50,907 nt of DNA from a candidate division WS1 bacterium (GCA_003566775.1 PXBW01000318.1:1-50907); one strand, 5' to 3'. Positions 10,448-19,952 are shown, numbered from the stretch's first letter. The notes: generated by a model from the sequence alone, not told the origin. Translations and numbers: made by a program.

Positions 10448-10606
10448 GCGCGCGATGACGCTGTCAAACACGGTGCGATCTATCTGCCGCGCCTGCTGAG
10501 CGGCACCTGCAGGCGCGGTCAACCTGCGCCATCGCGTTGCGATGTGTGCGGGAGACACTCAGGCGGACAGTATCACAATGTCTCACTTACTCAGGGAGGA
10601 TCAGAG

Positions 10607-11386
10607 ATGAACATCGACATTCCGACAATCACGCTCAAGACCGGCGACGAAATGCCGCAGTTGGGACTGGGAACATGGAAGCTGACCGGCGATACCTGCG
10701 TTGAGGCCGTGGACCTCGCGCTGCAGATGGGCTACGACCATCTCGACACCGCGGACGTTTACGGGAATCACCGCGAGGTCGCCTCAGGCATGTCCGGGCA
10801 TGATCGCGAGAGTATCTGGATCACCTCAAAGGTTAACCGGGGGGATCTGCACTACGATGATGTGCTCCGCATCGCCGATAAGAACCTGCAGGAGCTTGAG
10901 ACCGACTACGTGGACCTCTACCTGATCCACTGGCCGGACCCGGAGGCGCCGATGGAGGAGACCTTCAGCGCCCTCAAGCGCCTCCACGAGGAGGGCATGG
11001 CGCGCAACATCGGCGTCAGCAACTTCATGGTCGAGCACCTCACCGAGGCGCTGGAGGTATCCGAGGTGCCGATCGTCAACGATCAGATCAAGTTCCACCC
11101 GGCGCACCAGCCGTGGGACGTGGTGGAGATGTGCCGGGAGAACGACATCTCCGTCACCGCTTACTCGCCGCTGGGGCACGGCGATCTGCTTGAGAATGAG
11201 ACGATGAAGCGTGTCGCCGATGAGCTTGACCGCACGGTGGCGCAGGTTGCGATACGCTGGCTGCTGCAGCAGGACATGATCGTGATCCCGAAGGCCTCCA
11301 GCGAGGGGCACCTGCGCGACAACCTGCAGGTCTTCGACTTCGAGATCACTGCTGAGCAGGATGAGGCGATCCGCGGGCTGGCGTAG
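10607..11386 (+). CDS. Aldo/keto reductase
   Basis: 'PQLGLGTWKLTGD...GYDHLDTADVYGNHREV...VDLYLIHWPDP...IGVSNFMVEHL...VTAYSPLGHG' are hallmark AKR motifs; ATG at 10607 preceded by GGGAGGA. Confidence 0.92.
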   Translation: MNIDIPTITLKTGDEMPQLGLGTWKLTGDTCVEAVDLALQMGYDHLDTADVYGNHREVASGMSGHDRESIWITSKVNRGDLHYDDVLRIADKNLQELETDYVDLYLIHWPDPEAPMEETFSALKRLHEEGMARNIGVSNFMVEHLTEALEVSEVPIVNDQIKFHPAHQPWDVVEMCRENDISVTAYSPLGHGDLLENETMKRVADELDRTVAQVAIRWLLQQDMIVIPKASSEGHLRDNLQVFDFEITAEQDEAIRGLA

Positions 11387-11527
11387 CTCGGACGTCGTCG
11401 CACCTCGGACCTACCCCCGGCTCCCTCTCCGTCCCGGCGGAGGGGGAGACGGACGTGAATCCTCCGGAACGGAGGGCGGGGAGGTCCGCCGTTCGCCGTG
11501 ATCGCACACCGAAAGGACTGACGTGCC

Positions 11528-12910
11528 ATGCCCGCAGATCGTCGCCCGAACATCATATTCATCATGAGCGACGACCACGCAGCCCACGCGATGACCTGCT
11601 ACGGCAGCGTGGTGAATGAGACGCCGAACCTCGATCGCATCGCCGATGGCGGCGTGCGGATGGACAACTGCTTCTGTACCAACGCGATCTGCACGCCGTC
11701 GCGGGCATCAATCCTCACCGGCAAGTATTCGCACCTCAACGGCGTGCGCGGCTTCGATGACATGGACCAGCGGCAGATGACCGCGCCGAAGCTGTTGCAA
11801 CAGGCAGGCTATCAGACCGCGATGTTCGGCAAGTGGCACCTCGGTCACGGCGGCATATGCAACCCGCAGGGCTTTGACCGCTGGTGCGTGCTGCCCGGCC
11901 AGGGTCTCTACCACGACCCGGAGATGTTCGACCAGAGTGACCAGAAGACCGTCTTCGAGGGCTATGTTACCGACATCATCACCGACATGTCGCTCGAATG
12001 GCTGGACGATCGCGACCCGGAAGAGCCGTTCTTCATGATGACCCATCACAAGGCCCCGCACCGACCGTGGGACCCCGATGAAAAGCACATGGAGATGTTC
12101 ACCGAGCCGATCCCTGAGCCGCCGACGCTGTGGGATGACTACGAGAATCGCGCCACCGCCGCGAAGATCGCCGAGATGCGCATCGGGCGCGACTTCATGG
12201 AGCGCGATTACAAGCACGATCCTCCGCAGGGACTCTCCAACGATGAGTTCAAGAAGTGGTGCTACCAGCGTTATATGCAGGACTATCTGCGCTGCGTGCA
12301 GTCGGTTGATGACAACGTCGGCCGAATGCTCGATTACCTCGATGAGGAGGGCCTCGCCGAGAACACGGTCATCATCTACACCTCCGACCAGGGCTTCTTC
12401 CTCGGCGACCACGGCTGGTACGACAAGCGCTTCATGTACGAGGAATCGCTCCGCATGCCCTTCGTGGCGCGCTATCCGGAGGAGATTGAGGCGGGCGGGC
12501 CGAACGATGATATCGTGCTGAACATCGACTTTCCGGCGCTCTTCCTCGACTACGCGGGGGTGCAGACGCCTGCACAGATGCAGGGCCGCAGCTTCCGCGA
12601 GAATCTACGCGGCGAGACGCCCGAGGACTGGCGCGACAGCTTCTACTATCGCTACTACGTGCATCTCGACGGCGGTCACAATGTCTTCGCGCACTACGGT
12701 CTGCGCACCGAGCGTTACAAGTTGATCTACTACTATCGCAACGATCCCGGGCCGCGGGAGTGGGAACTCTTCGACCTGCAGGAGGACCCGCTGGAGATGT
12801 GCTCGGTGTACGATGATCCTGACTACGCGGAGGTGGTGGCGAAACTCAAGAACGAGCTTCTCCGCCTGCGCTCGGAGGTCGGCGACCAGGAGGATCCGTG
12901 GAGAGAGTAG
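11528..12910 (+). CDS. Type I sulfatase (formylglycine-dependent, alkaline-phosphatase superfamily)
   Basis: 'RPNIIFIMSDDHAAHAM', active-site C-x-P-x-R in 'NAICTPSRASILTGKYSHLNGV', 'MFGKWHLG', 'IIYTSDQGFFLGDHGWYDKR'. Confidence 0.95.
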   Translation: MPADRRPNIIFIMSDDHAAHAMTCYGSVVNETPNLDRIADGGVRMDNCFCTNAICTPSRASILTGKYSHLNGVRGFDDMDQRQMTAPKLLQQAGYQTAMFGKWHLGHGGICNPQGFDRWCVLPGQGLYHDPEMFDQSDQKTVFEGYVTDIITDMSLEWLDDRDPEEPFFMMTHHKAPHRPWDPDEKHMEMFTEPIPEPPTLWDDYENRATAAKIAEMRIGRDFMERDYKHDPPQGLSNDEFKKWCYQRYMQDYLRCVQSVDDNVGRMLDYLDEEGLAENTVIIYTSDQGFFLGDHGWYDKRFMYEESLRMPFVARYPEEIEAGGPNDDIVLNIDFPALFLDYAGVQTPAQMQGRSFRENLRGETPEDWRDSFYYRYYVHLDGGHNVFAHYGLRTERYKLIYYYRNDPGPREWELFDLQEDPLEMCSVYDDPDYAEVVAKLKNELLRLRSEVGDQEDPWRE

Positions 12911-13075
12911 AATCAGACGGCACACCGCGGCATGGTGGATGCAGGTCCCGTGTGGCACACTACAGGGCGCACTGTCATCTCTCGCACCGTGGCAGGCCGG
13001 ACATGCAGGCGGAGACTCGTCCCGCGTCGTAAACAGTATCGGTGAATCAGAGATTGGAGCCGGGAGGCGAGGCAC

Positions 13076-13579
13076 TTGCGTTACCGAGAAGCCGCACTGC
13101 TTGTTGCGATGATCGTCACAGTGATCTGTATCGGATGCGACGCCGACTCTTACAACATCAGGGGGACTTATGACGCGGGCACCGTCGATTTCAGCTTCGG
13201 CGGCGGGGACTTCTGGCGGCTTGAGGACGTTGAGCTATACGTCGACACCAGTGAGCGCAAGGTACACTTCTCCGGTTACAGCAGGGCCGGGGACCTCTGG
13301 GAGTGGGCAGGTTCATACCGCCGGACGGGGAATCGCATCGTCGCCCAGGATCTGCCCGAGGTGCTCTACGGTTCCTCCGACCTGATCGATCTGCATCTCG
13401 AGTTCAGCCGGGACACATTCAGTGGCGCGGTGATCAACTGGGTGTACACCGAGCGAGACTTGCAGGAGGTGGGTGCTGCGCGGATCAGCGGGAGGCGCAT
13501 CAGCAGATTTGCCCGCCGTGGCCTTTCCCCTTCGGATGAACAGGACAGGCCTGTGCCGAAGTTCGACAGCGCGCAGTGA
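13076..13579 (+). CDS. Small predicted lipoprotein, unknown function
   Basis: TTG start with GGGAGG RBS at about 13062; signal 'MRYREAALLVAMIVTVICIGC'. Confidence 0.55.
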   Translation: MRYREAALLVAMIVTVICIGCDADSYNIRGTYDAGTVDFSFGGGDFWRLEDVELYVDTSERKVHFSGYSRAGDLWEWAGSYRRTGNRIVAQDLPEVLYGSSDLIDLHLEFSRDTFSGAVINWVYTERDLQEVGAARISGRRISRFARRGLSPSDEQDRPVPKFDSAQ

Positions 13580-13600
13580 ATCTCTGCACGTAGCATCCGC

Positions 13601-13633
13601 GAGCCCGACCATCCGCAGCGGATGGTCGGGCTC
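13601..13633 (+). terminator. Strong inverted repeat after 13076..13579 (possibly bidirectional with convergent 13694..14467)
   Basis: 13-bp perfect stem GAGCCCGACCATC / GATGGTCGGGCTC with 7-nt loop CGCAGCG. Confidence 0.6.
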
Positions 13634-13693
13634 CTTCCAGCCGTGCGATTGGAGTTCACCGAATACGTCTGCCCCGCGTGAGTGGCTTTCGCT

Positions 13694-14467
13694 TCATCGA
13701 AGATCGAAATACTCGTCGGTGGTGAGGTCACCGTCTTTGTCGATATCTCCAAGGCTGTTCTCCCGGAACACTTCCGCGTCGAAGGCATCCCCCCACCCGA
13801 ATGTGCCGGTACGATAGACCGGCACCATGGCTGAGGCATGCCCATCTGCCCAGACGATGTTACCGACACCGTTATGCCGCCCGTGGAAACCGGGGTAGTC
13901 CTGCGAGGGCGGTTCGAGGTAGGTGTTTCCCTCTACGGTGGTCCCATCCATGAAGTTGATGCGGGCGGCATCGGCGAAAAGCACTGTCTCCGACGGATTT
14001 CGAATGCTCGCAAGCGAAACCGTGCTCAGTGATGGCGTCCAATCAACCGGATCGTAGTCGATGGGTGAGAGGTAAACGTAGTTATATGCGTAGCCGGTGA
14101 AGCCGATGCTCGCACGCATATCGTTGGAGAAGCTCGGGCAAACGTTGATCTCGTTGTTCCTCATGTAGGGGTAGATCAGACCTGCCTCGGGAATACGCGT
14201 GGACGTCGCCTCGTTGAAGGCCGTCCACCAGTAGTACTTCACTTCGCCCGGGGTGTGGAGTTCCACCGGCATGACTCGCTCGTTGTAGTCGGTCGCGTAC
14301 ATCTGCCATCCAAGGCCGATCTGCCTGAGGTTCGACAGGCAGGTGGTCTGCCGGGCCCTCTCGCGGGCGCGTGCGAAGACCGGGAAGAGAATCGCCGCGA
14401 GGATCGCGATTATCGCGATCACCACGAGCAGTTCGATGAGAGTGAAGCCATGCGACTTCCTTAGCAT
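13694..14467 (-). CDS. Prepilin-type N-terminal cleavage/methylation and H-x9-DG (DUF1559-like) pseudopilin
   Basis: Internal ATG at 14467: [52 protein letters not shown]-terminal '[12 protein letters not shown]' fits H-x9-DG; Asp-rich C-terminus [17 protein letters not shown]. Confidence 0.92.
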   Translation of the reverse strand: MLRKSHGFTLIELLVVIAIIAILAAILFPVFARARERARQTTCLSNLRQIGLGWQMYATDYNERVMPVELHTPGEVKYYWWTAFNEATSTRIPEAGLIYPYMRNNEINVCPSFSNDMRASIGFTGYAYNYVYLSPIDYDPVDWTPSLSTVSLASIRNPSETVLFADAARINFMDGTTVEGNTYLEPPSQDYPGFHGRHNGVGNIVWADGHASAMVPVYRTGTFGWGDAFDAEVFRENSLGDIDKDGDLTTDEYFDLR

Positions 14468-14573
14468 TGAGATCTTCCTCCTTGCGCGCTCTGGAGGGAG
14501 GATCGCGCCTCGTCCGAGCGCCTTCTGATGCCGGGAACACAAGCGATAGATCCCGCCATAGAGGGCGCGTTAA

Positions 14574-14601
14574 ACGAAAACGGACCGCCCGAGGGCGGTC
14601 C
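14574..14601 (-). terminator. Intrinsic terminator between the cobalamin riboswitch and the pseudopilin gene
   Basis: Minus strand reads GGACCGCC-CTCG-GGCGGTCC followed by GTTTTCGTTT. Confidence 0.8.
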
Positions 14602-14657
14602 CTGTTGCGAGTCTCTATGAGGCGCCTCCCGCCCTCGGGGAGTGGGCGCGTCATTGC

Positions 14658-14830
14658 GAGCAGGCTCGTCTCCTGGCTTCCGGGTCAATCTCCAGCCGCG
14701 CCTTCCAGAGGGCTCTGTCGAACTCTCCGTGGCATGTGCGGCCTTCGTCGCCGGTCACAGTTGCGGGGCAGCGCCGGATTCCCACCGGTCTTCCGTGAGG
14801 CTCATCCGTCAGCCTCAGGTGTGCCCGCTC
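14658..14830 (-). promoter_or_regulatory. Cobalamin (B12) riboswitch aptamer
   Basis: Minus strand: GAGCGGGC (P1 5')...GGTGGGAATCCGGCGCTGCCCCGCAACTGTGACCGG...GCCACGG...GGAAGGC...GACCCGGAAGCCAGGAGACGAGCCTGCTC (P1 3'). Matches B12-box and 'GAAGCCxGGAGACxxGCC' conserved elements; P1 arms pair with one G-U. Confidence 0.93.
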
Positions 14831-14991
14831 ACGTAAGTTGTATCGCTGCTGGACGTCAGCCTATCAGGATGAGCACGGGGAGTCAAGCCACCCTCGGGCA
14901 GAGGCCGCCTCGTCCTATCTCGGCATTGGACAAGGGCATTCCACCAGACATGGGACTGCCCGCGCAGAGGAATACGACGCCGCAGCAGGAA

Positions 14992-16359
14992 ATGGAGACC
15001 AGTGAGCGTTGTCCCGGACGGTCAAAGGCTGCAGGAGGAGTTGCGCAACTGGTGTACGATCCCGGCTGGACCAGGCTCGGCGAGAGGTTTCACGCGGAGT
15101 TCGGCGCACCGCGAGGGCTTTCTCTTCAGGCATGTCACATCGGCACCGACGCGACTGTCGAGATGGCGCGCTTCCTCCGCTCGCAGAGCGTGTCACGGTG
15201 TCTGCTGGTGACGGATGATAACTGTTACCGCGCGGGTGGAGGGGATGTAACGCGCGCCCTGAGTGCGGCGGGTGTGAAGGTGAGCGAGCACCGTTTCGGC
15301 GCCGAGGCATTCGACGCATGCGAGAGACTGGTGGATGAGGTTGCGTGTGCGGGCACCGAAATGGACGCACTCGTGGCTGTTGGCGCGGGCACCATCTGCG
15401 ATCTTGCCAAGGCCGCTGGAGACGAGTTGAAGAGGCCGGTGGTGCTGTATCCGACCGCCGCTTCGATGAACGGTTACACCTCGAGCATCACGGCGCTGAA
15501 GGTGCGTGGGTTGAAGCGTACTCTGCCGTGCACCCCGGCAACAGGCATCTTCGCGAATCCCGAGCATGTCGCCACCGCACCACAGCGCATGACGGCGGCA
15601 GGGGTTGCGGACTTTCTCTCGAAGTGCTCGTCAAGCACGGATTGGCGCGCCTCAAATCTGCTGCTGGACGTGCCGTTCGATCCGCGCTCTCGCGAGTTCT
15701 TCGCGGGCATCCAGGAGAAGCTCATCGCCGATGCGCCACGCATCGGCCGGGGCGAGCCCGAGGCCATCGCGGTCGTGCTTGAGGCGCTGCTGCTCTCGGG
15801 CTTCTCGATGGTGATCGCCGGATCATCCGCTCCAGCCTCCGGCGGCGAACACCTGATCTCGCACTACCTCGATATGAAGTCTGCGCTCTACGACATGCCG
15901 CACGACCTGCATGGTGCGCAGGTGGGCGTTGCGACCGTGTACTGCCTCAATCTGTGGGAGCGCATACTTGCGCTTCAGCCCGAGGAGATCGATGTGGACG
16001 ATCTTCTCGCAATGCAGCCTCCCGACACGCAGGTTCGGGCGTGGATCCGTGAGGATTGGGGGGCGGAGGTGGGCGCTGAAGTCCTGCGGCAGTGGGAGGC
16101 GAAGAAGATGGACGCCGCCACGCTACGCAGGTTCCTTGAGCGGGTTCGCGCGCGGTTGGAGCAGATGAGACAGGAGTTGCCGCAGGATATGCTGCCCGCC
16201 ACCCTCGTAGCCGAGGTAATCAGTGAGTGCGGGGGACCTGTCGAGCCCGAGAAACTGGACGCACCCATTGCGGAGTACCGTAACGCGCTCTCTCGGGCGC
16301 GATACATCCGGGATCGCTTTACCGTGCTTGATCTCGCTGAAGACCTTGCTTTGAAGTAG
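14992..16359 (+). CDS. Glycerol-1-phosphate dehydrogenase family (AraM/EgsA-like iron-containing dehydrogenase); start uncertain
   Basis: 'VAVGAGTICDLAKAAGDE...VVLYPTAASMNGYTSSITAL...SGGEHLISHYLDM...HGAQVGVATVYCL' matches G1PDH/AraM NAD- and metal-binding motifs. ORF track start at 14467 overlaps the riboswitch locus, so the real start is probably 14950 or 14992. Confidence 0.82.
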   Translation: METSERCPGRSKAAGGVAQLVYDPGWTRLGERFHAEFGAPRGLSLQACHIGTDATVEMARFLRSQSVSRCLLVTDDNCYRAGGGDVTRALSAAGVKVSEHRFGAEAFDACERLVDEVACAGTEMDALVAVGAGTICDLAKAAGDELKRPVVLYPTAASMNGYTSSITALKVRGLKRTLPCTPATGIFANPEHVATAPQRMTAAGVADFLSKCSSSTDWRASNLLLDVPFDPRSREFFAGIQEKLIADAPRIGRGEPEAIAVVLEALLLSGFSMVIAGSSAPASGGEHLISHYLDMKSALYDMPHDLHGAQVGVATVYCLNLWERILALQPEEIDVDDLLAMQPPDTQVRAWIREDWGAEVGAEVLRQWEAKKMDAATLRRFLERVRARLEQMRQELPQDMLPATLVAEVISECGGPVEPEKLDAPIAEYRNALSRARYIRDRFTVLDLAEDLALK

Positions 16360-16507
16360 CGGTCTCAGCGATGGTCATTCACAAGAAACAGATCAGACAC
16401 ACCAGCAATCCTTGCCATCTGCCGAAAATGATCTATGCTCCGACGAAGAAGATGGCTCGTTAATGCCTGAGAGGCGTTCGCTGATCACTCAACCGGAGGT
16501 GTCTTTT

Positions 16508-19500
16508 GTGAGCCATCTCAATGTGCCGATGATCATTGCTGCGAGTATCTGTGTCTCTCTGACGGCCGTGGTGGGGGCGCACGAGCTTGTGCGCAATCCC
16601 ACTTTCGAGCCGACCGAGGACCAGACAGAGCCACGTGGCTGGAGCTTCAGCCCCTACGGGACCGACGCCGAGGCGCTCTACGAACCGGAGGGCGGCCACG
16701 ACGGCCGCGGCGCGGTCGGAGTGCACAGCCGCGGCGAGAGGGAGCGCGGCTCGTGGCTGCAGGTCATCGAACTCGGCGAAGGGCGGCACCTGCACCTGAG
16801 CGGCTGGTACCGCACCGAGGGCATAGAGGACGAAGAGGCGGCGCTTCTGCGCGTGACCTGGCGGCGCGAGGACCGCGATGACCTCGTCATAGGCTCATCG
16901 CGACCGTGGTTCGAGCCTGCGGAGGAGTGGACACGCTTCGAACTGCTGCTTCGCGCGCCGGATGAGGCGGTCGCGGCCACCATCGACCTGTTCAACTACT
17001 ACCGCCCGGGAGTCGTCTGGTGGAGCGAGGTGCGGGCGATCCCGGCGCTCACCGCCGAGGATGATCGCCTGCGCGCATGGGCCGAGCAGGTGGAGTTGCT
17101 CGAGGGCGAGCCCGCGACCGACGGCAGCAACCTGCTGCCGAACCCGAGCTTCGAGCTTGACATCGCGCAACCGGGCACCCCGGATTTCTGGGAGCGCGGT
17201 GGCAACGACGGTGAGGGCTACCCGGTGCCGTCGATCACCATCCCTGACGAGCGAATTGACTACGCCTGGGGCGACGAACGGGCACGCACGGGTGAGCGCG
17301 GCGTCTCGGTGACCTGCCACGATGATCAGGCGCGGGCGGGCTGGGTCACGCAGGTGCCGCTGGTGCCCGGGCCGTGGCGGCTCGAAGCGTGGTATATGAC
17401 CGAGGCGATGGACCCCGAGCCGAGGCAGGGACCGGTGGCGCGGGTAACGGCCCTCAACGAGAACAACCGCGTGATCCTGCACTACTACGCTTACGGTGGC
17501 GCCTCCGAGGGAGACTGGTCTCAGGTGGCGCTGGAGTTCGACGCCCCGCCGGGGACCGTCGCCGCTCAGGTGCAGCTTCGCAACGCGTGGGCGGCAGGCA
17601 CGGTACACTGGGATGATGCGCACCTCGGGGCGAACCTTGAGCGTCGCGCGGAACTCGAACAGGAGCAGGCGGAGGACCTGCAACTGCTCGCCGAAGCGAG
17701 CGAGATGCTGCCACGGGCGCGCGAACAGGTGCAGCAGGTAGCCGAGACCCTCGACGGCGACGCGGCGCAGTTGCTCGCAGCGGCGCTTGAGTGGGCCCTG
17801 CGGGACGCCGAGCTTGCCATCGAGGCGGAGATGGGCCGCGATGCCCACGCGACGCTGACCGACCTGCTCGACCTGTGTGGGCGGGCCGGGGAGATTGTCG
17901 CCGATGTGCAACTGCCTTCCGCGGACCCTGAGCGTGACGCCAATCCCTACGTGGCGAACCTCAACGATGCCATGGAGGCGATGGCGGAGCGGACCACGCT
18001 TTACCCGAAGGCATACGAGGAGATCGACGGCGCGTGGGTCTTTCGCGGCGTCGCGACCAGCGCGCATGTGCTTGCATGGGGCCTGCTGGAACCGCGCAGC
18101 GACCTGATGCACGACCCGCGTCTGCTCGAGCGCGCCTTCACACACCTTCAGATGATAGTTGACCATCACCTCGACGGCAGCCTGACTCCCCATCGCGATT
18201 CGCGCGACTGGAACATCGATCGCTTCGCCCTTGCGCCCGCGCTCGACACCTTCCTGCTGATCGACCAGATACTGCCGTGGGCGATTCTGCCGTCAAAGCG
18301 CGAGGCGTGGCTGAACGGCCTGCGCCGAATGGTGGACTATCAGTACGACACCTACGGCTTCCGCTGGTACGAGCACGGACCGGACCAGCCGCGGATCTAT
18401 CCGAACATGGACGTTCACTACCTGCTGCTGATGGAGCTTGCGCATCAGATATTCGGCGATGAGCGCTATGCGGTCGAGCGGGACCGCTTCGTGCACTTCA
18501 TGGACGAGGGCCTACTGCCGATGGGCGGGTGGACTTACACGCGAATGCAGAACGAGTGCTACCAGTATCACCGGCACAACACGATGCTGCTGGCGCGCTA
18601 CGTGGAGATCAGCGGCGACGAGCATGCGCGGGACATCCTCTATCGCTCGCGGCCCTTCTACCCGCTGATGCACAATCCCGAGGGGATGGTCGAGCATTAC
18701 ACCGATGTGTCGTGGAAGCACACCTGGGTCGCCGCCAGCCCCGCCGGTGCCGAGGTAAAGGCGGGGATGTTCGACTGTGCTGAGAACAAGCGGGCGGCGC
18801 TCAACGCGGCCCATCGCGGCCACGAGGGCGGCATCGCGGCGGTCTACGCCTCGGCGTGGTGGAAGGACATCGAGCCTGTCGAGGTGCGCGACAACTGGCT
18901 TATCTACGACGAGAACACGCTTGGACCGCGCGGGCAGTTCGGCACATTCTCGTTCGCGGGCACCTCGCGCGAGACCCTGCCCACCGGCAGGGGCCGCTCC
19001 ACCTTCGTCGGGTGCATGGTGAGCGACCGTGAGGTCGAACGTCGGCCGCTCGACGCGGCGCTGCAGATCGCCACCATCGAGTACCGCCTCACCCCGGACG
19101 GGAGGCCGATCCGCCGTAACTCGCGCCATCACTCCGGCTTCGAGCGGCACAGCGTGATCGTCGAGGACGAGTTCGCCTCACAGGCGGTTGGCTACCTCGT
19201 CTGTCCCGCGAGCATGCCACGCGATCCCGATGGGCTCGACTGGGCGGCCTCACAGCAGTGGTTCATGACCCCAGACCGGCTTGTCGGCATGCTCTCGATC
19301 CGCGCCCTGCGCGACAGCAGCGCCGCGGGAGTCTGGGGGCGAATGCACTTCGGCATGGACCGCGAGTTCGAGCAGGGTGCGGACGGCATGTTCCGCTACG
19401 GGAGCTTGATCGCGCGCATCCACGAGCATACCTTCGCGGGCTTCGCGACCGACCGCCCTGAGTCAGAGCCGGGGATAAGCGAGCGCAGCACGATGCTTCT

Positions 19501-19927
19501 GCTCGGCGATGAGCATGGGCTTTCCGGCGAAGAGGGGCTTCGCGAATACTCAGCGGGCGAGGAGCACTTCTACGTGGTAGAGGTGCTGCCCTACTGGTCG
19601 GACCTCTCCACCGCGGTCGAGCCGATCCGCGAGGGCCGCGTGCGCGGCTTCCTGCTGGAGGAGCAAGACCGCCACGTGCTGCTTCTGCACAATGAGGGCG
19701 GCGAGGCGGCCGCGTGGCGCGGGCCCGCCGCGGGTGATAGCGTGACGGTGTACTCTCCGCCCGAGGAGACCGACGGCCCGCGGGCGCGCCTCGATATGCT
19801 CAACGGGCGCTTTGCCTGGCCCCCGGAAGAGGTGCGCGCCGATCCGGCACAGATCCCGGTGGAGCAGGGACGGTTCGAGGTCGCGATAGCCGGTGACTCA
19901 CACGTAGTAGTGATCGTCGAGCAATAG
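16508..19927 (+). CDS. Secreted large protein with tandem carbohydrate-binding-like modules and alpha-toroid/heparinase-like region; putative polysaccharide-active
   Basis: GTG at 16508 preceded by GGAGG; signal 'VSHLNVPMIIAASICVSLTAVVGAH'; two CBM-like repeats 'ELVRNPTFEP...GWSF' and 'NLLPNPSFELDIAQPGTPDFWERGG'; 'WYEHGPDQPRIYPNMDVHYLLLMELAHQIFGDERY' toroid-like. Confidence 0.7.
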   Translation: MSHLNVPMIIAASICVSLTAVVGAHELVRNPTFEPTEDQTEPRGWSFSPYGTDAEALYEPEGGHDGRGAVGVHSRGERERGSWLQVIELGEGRHLHLSGWYRTEGIEDEEAALLRVTWRREDRDDLVIGSSRPWFEPAEEWTRFELLLRAPDEAVAATIDLFNYYRPGVVWWSEVRAIPALTAEDDRLRAWAEQVELLEGEPATDGSNLLPNPSFELDIAQPGTPDFWERGGNDGEGYPVPSITIPDERIDYAWGDERARTGERGVSVTCHDDQARAGWVTQVPLVPGPWRLEAWYMTEAMDPEPRQGPVARVTALNENNRVILHYYAYGGASEGDWSQVALEFDAPPGTVAAQVQLRNAWAAGTVHWDDAHLGANLERRAELEQEQAEDLQLLAEASEMLPRAREQVQQVAETLDGDAAQLLAAALEWALRDAELAIEAEMGRDAHATLTDLLDLCGRAGEIVADVQLPSADPERDANPYVANLNDAMEAMAERTTLYPKAYEEIDGAWVFRGVATSAHVLAWGLLEPRSDLMHDPRLLERAFTHLQMIVDHHLDGSLTPHRDSRDWNIDRFALAPALDTFLLIDQILPWAILPSKREAWLNGLRRMVDYQYDTYGFRWYEHGPDQPRIYPNMDVHYLLLMELAHQIFGDERYAVERDRFVHFMDEGLLPMGGWTYTRMQNECYQYHRHNTMLLARYVEISGDEHARDILYRSRPFYPLMHNPEGMVEHYTDVSWKHTWVAASPAGAEVKAGMFDCAENKRAALNAAHRGHEGGIAAVYASAWWKDIEPVEVRDNWLIYDENTLGPRGQFGTFSFAGTSRETLPTGRGRSTFVGCMVSDREVERRPLDAALQIATIEYRLTPDGRPIRRNSRHHSGFERHSVIVEDEFASQAVGYLVCPASMPRDPDGLDWAASQQWFMTPDRLVGMLSIRALRDSSAAGVWGRMHFGMDREFEQGADGMFRYGSLIARIHEHTFAGFATDRPESEPGISERSTMLLLGDEHGLSGEEGLREYSAGEEHFYVVEVLPYWSDLSTAVEPIREGRVRGFLLEEQDRHVLLLHNEGGEAAAWRGPAAGDSVTVYSPPEETDGPRARLDMLNGRFAWPPEEVRADPAQIPVEQGRFEVAIAGDSHVVVIVEQ

Positions 19928-19952
19928 AACCGTGCGAGGGTGCCTCGCACAG

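Noticed and set aside
14082-14654. 190-aa minus-strand ORF spanning riboswitch end and pseudopilin
   Set aside because: Shadow in another frame of the pseudopilin; starts within the riboswitch expression platform and has no family signature.
14467-14991. N-terminal extension of the G1PDH ORF
   Set aside because: Translates the antisense of the B12 riboswitch and terminator and has no similarity to the family; a downstream start is more credible.
16895-18193. 432-aa minus-strand ORF opposite the large secreted protein
   Set aside because: Arg/His/Val-rich shadow frame in GC-rich DNA; the opposite strand has signal peptide, RBS and recognisable modules.
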